The position numbers were made by a program, and so were the translations under genes. Of a DNA stretch of 64,000 nt, positions 38,359-47,959 are shown piece by piece; within the stretch, counting starts at the first letter, position 1, and every line of letters starts with the position of its first letter. Origin of the DNA: Candidatus Tisiphia endosymbiont of Dascillus cervinus. GTDB taxonomy: Bacteria > Pseudomonadota > Alphaproteobacteria > Rickettsiales > Rickettsiaceae. A model generated the notes under the pieces. It had not been told where the DNA came from, searched no databases, and saw only the letters and a list, made by a program, of their open reading frames with translations. The DNA lies in assembly GCF_964026405.1 (NCBI RefSeq), contig NZ_OZ032146.1, forward strand, positions 124,001 through 188,000, read 5' to 3'.

Positions 38359-40638
38359 TTATCTTTCGTTCAAGAGATTTATTGCATCTATACAGGCAAA
38401 TGTGGCAATTTTTGTTATCTCACTTGCCGACGCTCCCATTTGTACTATTTGTACCGGATATTCAAAACCATTAATTATTGGTCCTATAAAAACACCTCCA
38501 GCTAATTCTTGCAACAATTGTGTTGATATTGCAGCCGAATGTAGACCGGGCATAATTAATACATTAGCAGGGCCTGATAGCCTACAAAACTTATATGAAT
38601 TACGATTAGGGTTCAGAGCAACATTAGCTGACATTTCGCCATCATATTCAAAATCTAGACTCATACTATCTAAAATTCTAACAGCTTCCCGTACTCTATT
38701 TGCCTTTTCTCTCATTGGATTACCAAAAGTTGAGAAGGAAAGTAGTGCAACCTTTGGCGTCATTCCCATATTTTTTGCTATATTAGCAGTCTGCAAGGTT
38801 ATTTCTACAAGATCTTGCTCATTTGGCAGTTCAGCCACACTATTATCAGCAATAATTATATTATGCTCCTTGGCAATCAGAATGGAATAACCTAAAATTC
38901 TGTTATTTTCTTTGGCTTCCATTACCTTCATAATATCCTCTAAGCTACTATAATAGCTCTTTGTTACACCAGTAACCATACAATCAGCATCGCCACAAGC
39001 TACCATGATAGCTGAGAATATATTTCTATCACTTTTAACTAGTCTAGCACAGTCACGGTATAAGTAACCTTTACGCTGTAACCGGCTATAAAGAGTATCT
39101 ATATATTTATCAAGATTTTGGTTAATAGCAGCATTCATTATGGTAATACCATCTAAATCATAATTCATACCTATTCTATTTAAAACAGCAGATATTTTAT
39201 CAGATCTACCAACTAGGATAGGATGAGCATGCGAAGTATCCCGCATACTCATAGCAGCTATAATTACCTCTTCCTCCTCACCTTCAGCAAAAACTATTCT
39301 TTGAGGTGTTGACTGTTGAATTCTCTCAAATAATAGATTCATGTAATGAGAGGTAGGATTTAACCTACTTTCCAGCTCCTTTGCATAATTCTTAACATCA
39401 AATTCGGTAATTTTAGCAACCCCACTATCTATAGCAGCTTTAGCTACCGCTACCGGAACAGTGGTAATTAATCTTGGATCAAATGGTACAGGAATTATGT
39501 AATCTGGACCAAAAAACATTTTTTTACCAGGATATGCTTTATAAACTTCATTCGGAACAGCTTGTCTTGCTAATTCAGCTAAAGAAGTTGCTGCCGCTAT
39601 TTTCATTTCCTGATTAATAGTAGTAGCTCTAACATCTAAAGCTCCACGGAAAATATATGGAAATCCCATAACATTATTAATCTGATTATTATAATCAGAG
39701 CGTCCAGTAGCAATGATTGCATCGCTTCTAACTAGCTGTATATCCTCCGGAGTAATCTCTGGGTCTGGATTAGCCATGGCAAAAATGATAGGATTTGCAG
39801 CCATGCTAGCTACCATTTCTTTAGATACTGTTCCTTTAACAGATAAACCAAGGAATACATCGGCTGACTTCATAGCATCACTCAGAGTTCTAAGATCGGT
39901 CTCGACTGCATATAATTCTTTCCATTTGTTCATGCCTTCTTGCCGACCTTGGTAAACTACCCCCATTTTATCACATAGTATAACATTTTTTTTGTCTACA
40001 CTAAGAGCAATTAGTAATTCAATGCAAGCAATTGCCGCTGCCCCTGCACCACTTACGACAATTTTTAGACTATCAAATGAACGATTGGTAAGATAAGCTG
40101 CATTAATTAAACCTGCAGCAACAATAATAGCCGTGCCATGCTGATCATCATGAAAAACAGGTATCTGCATACAGCTTTTTAATTTTTCTTCAATTATAAA
40201 ACATTCAGGAGATTTAATATCTTCTAAATTAATGCCTCCAAAACTGTAATTAAGATATTTTACTGCATTAACAAACTCATCAGGGTCAGTCGTATCTATT
40301 TCAAGATCAATAGAATCAATATCCGCAAAGTTCTTGAATAAAACGGCTTTTCCTTCCATTACGGGTTTCGACGCAGCTGCACCTATACTACCAAGGCCAA
40401 GAACTGCCGTACCGTTAGTTATTACAGCAACTAAGTTACCTCTAGCAGTATATTTATAAATATCATCTATATTTTTCGCAATTTCAAGACACGGAGCTGC
40501 TACCCCTGGCGAATAAGCCAAAGCCAAGTCATGTGCAGTATCCAAAGGCTTAGTTGTCACAATAGCAATTTTGCCTGGATTACCTTTTTGATGATATTCT
40601 AAGGCTTTGAGATAATTTATTTTATTCATTTCACCCAT
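38359..40638 (-). CDS. maeB: NADP-dependent malic enzyme with phosphotransacetylase-like domain
   Basis: MaeB converts malate to pyruvate with reduction of NADP, linking the TCA cycle to pyruvate. The first approximately 430 residues are the malic enzyme: [23 protein letters not shown] with the metal ligands, and [15 protein letters not shown] for nucleotide binding. The remaining approximately 330 residues resemble phosphate acetyltransferase ([12 protein letters not shown] ... [15 protein letters not shown]), a regulatory domain in this class that usually lacks activity. Full length at 759 residues. It may be co-transcribed with the HIG1-like gene downstream. Confidence 0.95.
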   Translation of the reverse strand: MGEMNKINYLKALEYHQKGNPGKIAIVTTKPLDTAHDLALAYSPGVAAPCLEIAKNIDDIYKYTARGNLVAVITNGTAVLGLGSIGAAASKPVMEGKAVLFKNFADIDSIDLEIDTTDPDEFVNAVKYLNYSFGGINLEDIKSPECFIIEEKLKSCMQIPVFHDDQHGTAIIVAAGLINAAYLTNRSFDSLKIVVSGAGAAAIACIELLIALSVDKKNVILCDKMGVVYQGRQEGMNKWKELYAVETDLRTLSDAMKSADVFLGLSVKGTVSKEMVASMAANPIIFAMANPDPEITPEDIQLVRSDAIIATGRSDYNNQINNVMGFPYIFRGALDVRATTINQEMKIAAATSLAELARQAVPNEVYKAYPGKKMFFGPDYIIPVPFDPRLITTVPVAVAKAAIDSGVAKITEFDVKNYAKELESRLNPTSHYMNLLFERIQQSTPQRIVFAEGEEEEVIIAAMSMRDTSHAHPILVGRSDKISAVLNRIGMNYDLDGITIMNAAINQNLDKYIDTLYSRLQRKGYLYRDCARLVKSDRNIFSAIMVACGDADCMVTGVTKSYYSSLEDIMKVMEAKENNRILGYSILIAKEHNIIIADNSVAELPNEQDLVEITLQTANIAKNMGMTPKVALLSFSTFGNPMREKANRVREAVRILDSMSLDFEYDGEMSANVALNPNRNSYKFCRLSGPANVLIMPGLHSAAISTQLLQELAGGVFIGPIINGFEYPVQIVQMGASASEITKIATFACIDAINLLNER

Positions 40639-40676
40639 GATGTTATTCCTTCTTAATTACTTCAAGTGTTTATTAG

Positions 40677-41606
40677 TTATATCATCCACATAAGAACTGA
40701 CAATGATACTATTGAAAAAAGTGTTGTGAACGTAATGATTGATGCCATAGATTCTGGATCACCACCAAGTTGGCGTGATAGAACGTAAGCAGTGCTAGCA
40801 CACGGCAGACAGCTATACAGGACACCAACTGATTTAGCAGTACCAGTTATTGACATTAGTGACAACACAATTATTGTGACAACAGGAAAAGCCACTAACT
40901 TAACAAAACTAGTAAGCAATACATTTTGTAAAATAGCACCACGCATAAAAAATTTGAGACTTGCCCCAACATTTAGCATGCCTATAGCTAAAGCAGAGTT
41001 GGACAGGCTAGATAAGGTTTTTTTTATACCAAGATGTAATTCTAAACCAGAATAATTAAAAAGAAATCCAATTATACTAGCTATAATCAAGGGATTTTGT
41101 ACTATCAATTTAAGTATCAATATAAAGCTAGCTTTAGGCGACTTAGCTACTGAACTATCAGGGATATAACGTGCAAAAATCATTACTGATATGATATTAG
41201 TAAAAATGATCATATAGGATGAAATCACAGATACTATAGCAAGTCCCTCCTGACCCAAGAGAGGACTACTAACACCAAAAAATATATAACTATTAAAACG
41301 TATTGCACCTTGAAAAGTTGAAGTAAACTGAACCTTGTCAAAATTGGTTTTCTTCTGATAGATAATTAAAGCCAAAGAAATAATAGAGGTGGAGATGATT
41401 AATGCAAATACCAGTTTTATTATAGACGATGCATTTAAATCGGCTGCAGATATATTATTAAAAAGCATAATAGGGAAAAGAAAAAAATATGATAATTTCT
41501 CTAATCCTCGCCAAAATTCTTCAGAAGTCAACCATTTCCTTTTGATAATACTACCAAACAAGGGAATCAACAAAACAGGTAATGTACTAGAGAAGATTTC
41601 GTTCAT
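40677..41606 (-). CDS. AEC-family transporter (auxin efflux carrier type)
   Basis: The 309-residue product has about ten membrane helices in two bundles and the AEC layout: a start like FSSTLPVLLIPLFGSIIKRKW, a cytoplasmic midpoint, and the second-half motif GMLNVGASL near residue 210 with SCLPCASTAYVLSRQLGG near 270. AEC proteins export or import small organic acids such as malonate or malate in bacteria. The substrate cannot be told from sequence, but sitting upstream of maeB in the same direction (38 bases apart) hints at a C4-dicarboxylate. Confidence 0.82.
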   Translation of the reverse strand: MNEIFSSTLPVLLIPLFGSIIKRKWLTSEEFWRGLEKLSYFFLFPIMLFNNISAADLNASSIIKLVFALIISTSIISLALIIYQKKTNFDKVQFTSTFQGAIRFNSYIFFGVSSPLLGQEGLAIVSVISSYMIIFTNIISVMIFARYIPDSSVAKSPKASFILILKLIVQNPLIIASIIGFLFNYSGLELHLGIKKTLSSLSNSALAIGMLNVGASLKFFMRGAILQNVLLTSFVKLVAFPVVTIIVLSLMSITGTAKSVGVLYSCLPCASTAYVLSRQLGGDPESMASIITFTTLFSIVSLSVLMWMI

Positions 41607-41659
41607 CAGTTTACAATTATCCCAATTAGCAATTGGCTGTAAATATTATGTTATACCCC

Positions 41660-41697
41660 AATTCGGCATAAGAATTGACAAATTCTTATGCCGAATT
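41660..41697. repeat. Palindrome of the GGATAAGAATT family, compensated variant
   Basis: AATTCGGCATAAGAATT, loop GACA, and a perfect 17-bp complement. Relative to the other copies, G has become C on one arm and C has become G on the other, keeping the pair. The remainder of the 355-base gap before yidC contains a tatactcaaatga fragment near 41759 and nothing else that I recognise. Confidence 0.85.
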
Positions 41698-41964
41698 CGC
41701 GTGTTACGATTAAAATTTTACCTCGCATAATATCAGAGTTTGATTGCAAATCAAGACGTATACTCAAATGACCCTTTGAGTATCAATCAAATTTCTTGAT
41801 TATTTTGCTTAAATCTTATAGAACTCATAGGGAAGTCTAATGAAGATCCTAAGATGAGGGAGCTATTTTTATTGTATGTACCTAAATTAATTATATATAA
41901 AAAGACTTAGTGGAATCAAATATTCTGATATATTCTAGTAAACTTAAATTATTTTTAGACCGTG

Positions 41965-43653
41965 ATGAATCATAACATAGTTAACTTGGTAGCTGCCATT
42001 GTCTTGTCCCTTGGTATTATTTTTGGATGGCAATATTTTTACGATAAACCAAGATTACAAAAATTAGAACAGCAAAATAAAATATATAATAAGCAAGTTC
42101 AAGAGTTAAAGAAAAAGAATGTTCAAGTAGAAGCCTCTAAAGAAGCTGAATCCTTTGTTGCTACCAAGAGAATTCAGATAAACTCAGAATTACTTTCCGG
42201 ATCGATTGCTTTAAAAGGGTTAAGGTTTGATGATTTGGTTTTATTGAAGTATAAGCAAGATCTATCAAAAGACAGTAAGCCTGTTGTATTATTTGCTCAT
42301 TCTCAGTCAGAAGAAGCCTATTTTGCAGAAATAGGTTGGTTTAATAAAGATAACAGTACTATCCTTCCTGATAGCGAAACTCTTTGGCAGGCTGATAATG
42401 ATGAGTTAACTCCTGAAAAAGCTGTAAATTTATCATGGACTAACAAAGATGGGGTTAAATTCTTGGTTACTATTAGCATGGATAGTAATTACTTGTTCAC
42501 CATAGATCAAACTACGGTAAATGATAGTAAGCAGCCAATATCAGTTCAGTATTATGGACTAATTAACCGTAAATATACTGGCAAAGAGAAAGTGGCTAAT
42601 ATCCTGCATCAAGGACCAATTGGTGCTATTGATGGTAGGCTTAAAGAACATTCCTTTGATGACTTAAAAGATAAAAAGACTGAAAAATTTCCGCAAGGCG
42701 TTGTTGATTGGATTGGCATAACAGATAAATATTGGCTAGCTTCCTTAATTCCGGATAAAATTAGCAAGTATAGTTCTAATTTCAATTGTGTAATAAAAAA
42801 CGGTATTGAAAAATATCAGGTTGACTTCATTTCACCAACTCAAACTATAGAAGTAGGAAACAAATTTACTATATCACAAAGATTATTTGCCGGAGCAAAG
42901 AAAGTTGATTTATTAGATAAATACGAAAAGCAATATAATATTAAGTTATTTGACCGGGCAATTGATTTTGGTTGGTTTTATATAATCACTAAGCCAGTCT
43001 TTAATGCTATGAACTTTTTCTATCACTATGTTGGTAACTTCGGTATTAGTATCTTGATTGTAACTGTTATCATAAAACTGCTAATGTTTACTCTAGCTAA
43101 TAAATCATATCGTTCGATGAAAAAGACAAAAAATCTTCAGCCTGAAGTCGAGAGAATTAGGACTTTATATGCTGATGATAAAATGAGGCTTAACCAAGAA
43201 GTTATGGCATTGTACAAAAGAGAAAAGGTTAATCCCATAGCTGGTTGTCTCCCCCTTATTGTACAAATCCCAGTATTTTTCTCAATTTATAAAGTGTTAA
43301 ATGTAACTATTGAGATGCGTCAATCACCATTTTTTGGTTGGATAAAAGATTTATCTGCTCCGGATCCCACAACAATTTTCAACTTGTTTGGATTACTGCC
43401 ATTTACGTGTCCAAGCTTCCTGATGATTGGTGTATGGTCCATTTTTATGGCTCTGACTATGTTTCTACAGCAAAGGATGAGTCCAGAGCCAGCTGATCCA
43501 GTTCAAGCTCAAGTAATGAAATTTATGCCGCTGGTTTTCTTAGTAATGTTTAGTAGTTTTCCAGCAGGATTACTGATTTACTGGTCTTGGAATAACATTT
43601 TATCGATAATTCAACAATATTACATCAATAAGTTAGACAATAATGTCGGTTGA
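41965..43653 (+). CDS. yidC: Membrane protein insertase YidC
   Basis: YidC inserts and folds inner-membrane proteins, alone or with Sec. The 562-residue protein starts with a membrane anchor (about residues 6-24), then a large periplasmic beta domain, then the conserved five-helix core from about 360, with [23 protein letters not shown] and [14 protein letters not shown] prefer ATG 41965 over the GTG one codon earlier. It overlaps engB by 11 bases, so translation is probably coupled. Confidence 0.96.
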   Translation: MNHNIVNLVAAIVLSLGIIFGWQYFYDKPRLQKLEQQNKIYNKQVQELKKKNVQVEASKEAESFVATKRIQINSELLSGSIALKGLRFDDLVLLKYKQDLSKDSKPVVLFAHSQSEEAYFAEIGWFNKDNSTILPDSETLWQADNDELTPEKAVNLSWTNKDGVKFLVTISMDSNYLFTIDQTTVNDSKQPISVQYYGLINRKYTGKEKVANILHQGPIGAIDGRLKEHSFDDLKDKKTEKFPQGVVDWIGITDKYWLASLIPDKISKYSSNFNCVIKNGIEKYQVDFISPTQTIEVGNKFTISQRLFAGAKKVDLLDKYEKQYNIKLFDRAIDFGWFYIITKPVFNAMNFFYHYVGNFGISILIVTVIIKLLMFTLANKSYRSMKKTKNLQPEVERIRTLYADDKMRLNQEVMALYKREKVNPIAGCLPLIVQIPVFFSIYKVLNVTIEMRQSPFFGWIKDLSAPDPTTIFNLFGLLPFTCPSFLMIGVWSIFMALTMFLQQRMSPEPADPVQAQVMKFMPLVFLVMFSSFPAGLLIYWSWNNILSIIQQYYINKLDNNVG

Positions 43654-44251
43654 TAAGGTTACAAAACTTTTCCGTCAAGAAGTAAAATTCATCGCTGGTG
43701 TGGCAAAAATAAATCAGTTTCCTAGCATATTTTTGCCAGAAATTGCATTTGTCGGCAAATCAAATGTTGGCAAGTCAAGTTTGATTAATAGTATATGTAA
43801 TAATTCAAGTCTTGCTAGGGTGTCTAATACCCCTGGTCGTACTAGGCAAATAAATTTTTTCTCCCTTGCCGATAAACTTATTTTAGTTGATCTTCCTGGA
43901 TATGGCTTTGCAGAAGTACCAATATACATAAGGCAGCAGTGGGAAACCTTAATAGCATATTATCTCAGAACGAGTTTAAACCTCAAATTAGTAAATTTAT
44001 TGATTGATGCTAGAAGAGGAATAAAGCAAAATGACGTAGAGATTGCTAAATTATTACTTTCTTGTAATAAAAATTTTCAAATTGTTTTTACAAAGTCGGA
44101 TAAGGTAACACATAGAGAAAACCTAACAACGATAACACAGAATTTTCTTGCAACTTTAGGCTACTCCTGTAATGTAATTTATACAAGTAGCAGGAGTAAA
44201 GAAGGTGCAAAAGAATTGCAGTTTAATTTGGCAAAATGCATTAAATTATAA
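43643..44251 (+). CDS. engB: Ribosome biogenesis GTPase EngB (YihA/YsxC)
   Basis: EngB is a small GTPase required for assembly of the large ribosomal subunit. G1 is [11 protein letters not shown] near residues 37-47, the G2-type [11 protein letters not shown] follows, G3 is [10 protein letters not shown] near 83-92, and G4 is TKSDK near 150. The 202 residues match the family. It begins inside yidC and its end overlaps the long version of the argB-like frame. Confidence 0.95.
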   Translation: MSVDKVTKLFRQEVKFIAGVAKINQFPSIFLPEIAFVGKSNVGKSSLINSICNNSSLARVSNTPGRTRQINFFSLADKLILVDLPGYGFAEVPIYIRQQWETLIAYYLRTSLNLKLVNLLIDARRGIKQNDVEIAKLLLSCNKNFQIVFTKSDKVTHRENLTTITQNFLATLGYSCNVIYTSSRSKEGAKELQFNLAKCIKL

Positions 44252-45119
44252 AGAAAAGGAGGGGAAAGGTTTTGCCCGTGTCAAAGATACTAGCCTAATT
44301 AAAGACATAATAAGACGTAGTAGTGAAGTTAGAGACCAAGTCATGGTATTTAAGCTACCGTCATTAATTATTGATGATGACAAATTGTTAACGAATTTTG
44401 CAGAGGTAATACAGTTACTTGACAGTTGTGGTATTAAAATCTTTATAGTTCATGATCATACTAATTTGGTAAATGATACGCTAAAATTGTTTGGCTGTGA
44501 TGAAAAATTTATCAATAATATTAAGGTAGCCGATTATAAAAGCTCGCAGATTATGGAAATGGTTCTGTCTGGCTATATTAATAAGCGTATAGTTTCAAAG
44601 CTCTGTAGTTTAGGTTGTTATGCTATTGGTATTTCCTGCAAAGATGCTAATCTTATTCAAGCTAAAAAATCAAAATTATCACATAGGAGAGACAGTAATC
44701 AAGCTGTAATAGATATTGGGTTTGTCAGTGAACCAGTTATAATAAACCCTGAGATTTTAATAAATTTTGAAGATAGTAATATTATTCCTGTTATAACACC
44801 AGTAGCTAGTGATGAAAAAGGCAATACTCATCTACTGGATGTAAATCTGACGACCTCGATAATTGCTTCCTCATTAGATGCAGATCATTTAGTATTATTA
44901 TGTGATGGGATAGAATTTGCCGGAGAGAAGTACATACGAGTAAGGGATATTAATGTATTGAAAGAGATGTTGAATAATACTGTTGATCCTGAAAAAGTTA
45001 GCTTGCTTGAAGCAGCTTTAAGTGCTATTCAAAACAGTAGCAATTATGTACATTTTCTCAATTCGGCTTTCCCTGATTCGATATTGTTAAGTATGTTTAT
45101 AAGTAAAGAATATGAGTGA
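44205..45119 (+). CDS. argB: Acetylglutamate kinase-like protein (ArgB paralog with degraded motif)
   Basis: The fold is that of the amino-acid-kinase family and closest to Arg[51 protein letters not shown] and [14 protein letters not shown] all line up with acetylglutamate kinase. However the glycine-rich loop that in ArgB reads HGGGP is here HDHTN, so phosphate and substrate binding by the classical mode is doubtful. The Arg pathway is absent in Rickettsia (established), so another role is likely. The frame overlaps engB by 47 bases; the real start may be a later codon. It ends just before the virB3-virB4 operon. Confidence 0.8.
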   Translation: MQKNCSLIWQNALNYKEKEGKGFARVKDTSLIKDIIRRSSEVRDQVMVFKLPSLIIDDDKLLTNFAEVIQLLDSCGIKIFIVHDHTNLVNDTLKLFGCDEKFINNIKVADYKSSQIMEMVLSGYINKRIVSKLCSLGCYAIGISCKDANLIQAKKSKLSHRRDSNQAVIDIGFVSEPVIINPEILINFEDSNIIPVITPVASDEKGNTHLLDVNLTTSIIASSLDADHLVLLCDGIEFAGEKYIRVRDINVLKEMLNNTVDPEKVSLLEAALSAIQNSSNYVHFLNSAFPDSILLSMFISKEYE

Positions 45120-45124
45120 ACCCC

Positions 45125-45162
45125 AATTTGGGATAAGAATTAGTTAATTCTTATCCCGAATT
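45125..45162. repeat. Palindrome of the GGATAAGAATT family
   Basis: AATTTGGGATAAGAATT, loop AGTT, then the complement with one G-T pair. It sits between argB and virB3, 55 bases before the virB3 start. Confidence 0.8.
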
Positions 45163-45217
45163 CGCGTAGTGAGTTATAGATTTAATTTTTGGTAAAAAAG
45201 CAAAAGAGAGGTAATTT

Positions 45218-45505
45218 ATGTCAGGCAGTTTAGTATCAGACCCGTTATTTGTCGGTTTAACAAGACCTGCAATGATATTTGGTGTGAGTATAAAATTTGC
45301 AGCACTTAATATGATTATATCTATGTCATTATTTATTCAAAGTAATAGTGTTATGAATTTGCTTGTTGCTTTTGTGATTCATATGATAGGGTATGTAATA
45401 TGTTTTAAAGAACCAAGATTTATAGAATTGCTTTTAAATAAATCTTCTAAATGTAGTCAGTGTCCTAATAAATCATTCTATGGAGCGAATTCATACGGTA
45501 TCTAG
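45218..45505 (+). CDS. virB3: Type IV secretion system protein VirB3
   Basis: VirB3 is a short inner-membrane component that works with VirB4 in the T4SS base. The 95-residue product has the typical start DPLFVGLTRPAMIFGVSI, two adjacent membrane helices, and a C-terminal part with three Cys. An AGAGAGG ribosome site precedes the ATG. virB4 follows after 29 bases, the conserved order of the rickettsial rvh system (rvhB3-rvhB4a). Confidence 0.93.
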   Translation: MSGSLVSDPLFVGLTRPAMIFGVSIKFAALNMIISMSLFIQSNSVMNLLVAFVIHMIGYVICFKEPRFIELLLNKSSKCSQCPNKSFYGANSYGI

Positions 45506-45534
45506 GTTTTATGAGCAAAGTATAAAATGACAAA

Positions 45535-47952
45535 ATGATAAAATTATCTGTAACAAAAATAGCCAAAGAGTCGAGATCTAGGAAAGAAAAACCTGCTTCT
45601 CATTTTATTCCTTATAAATGCCATTGGGATAGTAATACTATTTTAACTAAAAATAATGAATTATTACAAGTAGTAAAAGTAGGTGGTTTCTCCTTTGAAA
45701 CAGCCGATGATGAAGATTTAGATATTAAAAAAAATATCAGGAATTCGTTACTTAAAAATATGTCATCAGGCAATATTGTGATGTATTTCCACACGATCAG
45801 GAGACGCAAACCAGTGATTTTTGATGGGCTTGAATATACCTCTGACCCTACCATAAAAGTACCTAATGATTTCACAACTTATTTATCAAATGAATGGCGT
45901 AAGAAACATGCAGGTTCTAGGTCGTTTTTTAATGAATTATATGTTAGTATTCTTTATAGACCAGATAAAGCTGGGGTTGCTATAATCGAATATTTCATTA
46001 AAAAGCTGATGCAAAAGTCTGATAAATCAGCTTGGGAAAATGACATGCGAGATATGCAGGATAGTTTGCGAGAAATGTCCTCAAGAGTAGTTAATACATT
46101 CCATAGTTATTCGGCGAGGTTACTTGGCGTACGCAAGTCAAATAGTGGCTATTGTTGTGATATTATGGAATTCTTGGGTACTTTGGTGAATTGTGGATCT
46201 TCAATGCAAATGGCCGTTCCAAGAAATTCAATAGACCAATATCTCCCCACTCATAGATTGTTTTTTGGTTCTAGATCTATAGAAGCACGTGGTCCAAAGG
46301 GTAGAAGATACGCCGGTATATTAAGTATTTTAGAGTATGGACCATCTACGTCAGCTGGAATTTTTGACGGATTTTTACAAATGCCTTTTGAGTTTGTAAT
46401 GACCCAAAGTTTTGTTTTTGCTAATAGGACAGTGGCGATTAGCAAAATGCAACTACAACAAAATAGAATGATTCAAGCAGGGGATAAAGCTGTATCACAA
46501 ATTGCTGAAATCTCTCGAGCACTTGATATGGCTACCAGTGGTGATATTGGTTTTGGAGAGCATCATTTTTCGCTTCTATGCTCTGATAGTAATTTAAAAT
46601 CCCTTGAGGATACCCTATCTATGGCTTCTGTTGAACTCTCCAATTCTGGAATTCAACCTGTTAGAGAAAGAATTAATATGGAACCAAGTTATTGGGGGCA
46701 GCTTCCTGGAAATATGGATTATATAGTAAGGGGTTCGACTATAAATACTTTAAACATGGCTAGTTTTGCATCTATGCACAATTATCCATTAGGTAAGGTT
46801 TTTAATAATCACTGGGGAGAATATGTAACTGTACTCGATACTACCTCGGGAACACCTTTTTATTTCAGTTTTCATGTTAGAGATGTTGGGCATACTCTGA
46901 TCATTGGCCCAACTGGTGCTGGTAAAACAGTATTAATGAATTTTTTATGTGCACAAGCACAAAAATTTAAACCTAGAATGTTTTTCTTTGATAAAGACCA
47001 CGGTGCTGAAATATTTATTAGATCACTTAATGGGATTTATACCACAATTGATCCAGGAGGAGAATGTAACTTTAATCCTTTGCAACTTGATGATACTGGG
47101 GAGAATAGAACATTTATATTAGAATGGCTTAAAGTATTGGTGACTTCTAATGGAGAGTCGTTATCATCAGAAGATAATAAGATTTTATCACAAGCAGTAA
47201 GTGGTAATTTTAAGTTAGAGAAAAAAGATAGAAGATTAAAAAATGTTGTAGCATTTTTAGGCATAGATGGTCCTAATAGCTTAGCAGGCAGGATTGCTAT
47301 GTGGGTTGGTAAAGGCTCTCATGCTAGAATATTTGATAATGAGGCAGATAATATTGATTTGCAGCAAGCTCGAGTATTTGGCTTTGATATGACCGAACTG
47401 TTAAAAGATCCAGTTAGTCTTGCTCCTGTGCTACTATATATTTTCCATAGGATTAGTATTTCTTTAGATGGTCAAAGAACTATGATAGTTCTTGATGAGG
47501 CGTGGGCTTTGATTGATAATCCAGTATTTGCTCCCAAAATTAAGGACTGGCTAAAGGTTTTGCGTAAGTTAAATACTTTTGTAATTTTTGCTACCCAAAG
47601 TGTTGAAGATGCAGCTAAAAGCAGGATTAGTGATACCTTGATCCAACAAACTGCAACACAAATATTCTTACCAAACCTTAAGGCAACTGATATTTATCGT
47701 AGTGCTTTTATGCTTAGTCAACGTGAATATATTTTGATAAAAACTACAGATCCAACATCGCGTTATTTCTTAATAAAACAGGGGGTAGATGCAGTTGTTG
47801 CAAAAATAAGTTTAGATGGTATGACTGATATTATCAATGTTCTTTCTGGTCGGGTTGAAACAGTGTTATTGTTAGATCGGATTAGAGAGAAATATGGTAA
47901 TGATCCTGAGAAATGGTTACCGGTATTTTATGAGGAAGTAAAATCACTTTAG
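45535..47952 (+). CDS. virB4: Type IV secretion system ATPase VirB4
   Basis: VirB4 is the largest T4SS ATPase and powers assembly and substrate transfer from the cytoplasmic face of the inner membrane. The Walker A loop GPTGAGKT is at residues 458-465, and the Walker B segment TMIVLDEAWALI is near 649-660, followed by the FATQS motif. The 805-residue length is standard. It lies between virB3 and the first virB6 (7 bases). Rickettsia carry two VirB4 copies; this genomic order matches rvhB4a. Confidence 0.97.
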   Translation: MIKLSVTKIAKESRSRKEKPASHFIPYKCHWDSNTILTKNNELLQVVKVGGFSFETADDEDLDIKKNIRNSLLKNMSSGNIVMYFHTIRRRKPVIFDGLEYTSDPTIKVPNDFTTYLSNEWRKKHAGSRSFFNELYVSILYRPDKAGVAIIEYFIKKLMQKSDKSAWENDMRDMQDSLREMSSRVVNTFHSYSARLLGVRKSNSGYCCDIMEFLGTLVNCGSSMQMAVPRNSIDQYLPTHRLFFGSRSIEARGPKGRRYAGILSILEYGPSTSAGIFDGFLQMPFEFVMTQSFVFANRTVAISKMQLQQNRMIQAGDKAVSQIAEISRALDMATSGDIGFGEHHFSLLCSDSNLKSLEDTLSMASVELSNSGIQPVRERINMEPSYWGQLPGNMDYIVRGSTINTLNMASFASMHNYPLGKVFNNHWGEYVTVLDTTSGTPFYFSFHVRDVGHTLIIGPTGAGKTVLMNFLCAQAQKFKPRMFFFDKDHGAEIFIRSLNGIYTTIDPGGECNFNPLQLDDTGENRTFILEWLKVLVTSNGESLSSEDNKILSQAVSGNFKLEKKDRRLKNVVAFLGIDGPNSLAGRIAMWVGKGSHARIFDNEADNIDLQQARVFGFDMTELLKDPVSLAPVLLYIFHRISISLDGQRTMIVLDEAWALIDNPVFAPKIKDWLKVLRKLNTFVIFATQSVEDAAKSRISDTLIQQTATQIFLPNLKATDIYRSAFMLSQREYILIKTTDPTSRYFLIKQGVDAVVAKISLDGMTDIINVLSGRVETVLLLDRIREKYGNDPEKWLPVFYEEVKSL

Positions 47953-47959
47953 TTAATTT

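Noticed and set aside
38402-38890. 162-codon plus-strand frame opposite maeB
   Set aside because: Antisense shadow of maeB, which has full family motifs.
41660-41697. Palindrome as a rho-independent terminator for the AEC gene or yidC region
   Set aside because: There is no T-run on either side and the same hairpin family occurs in front of genes as well as behind them.
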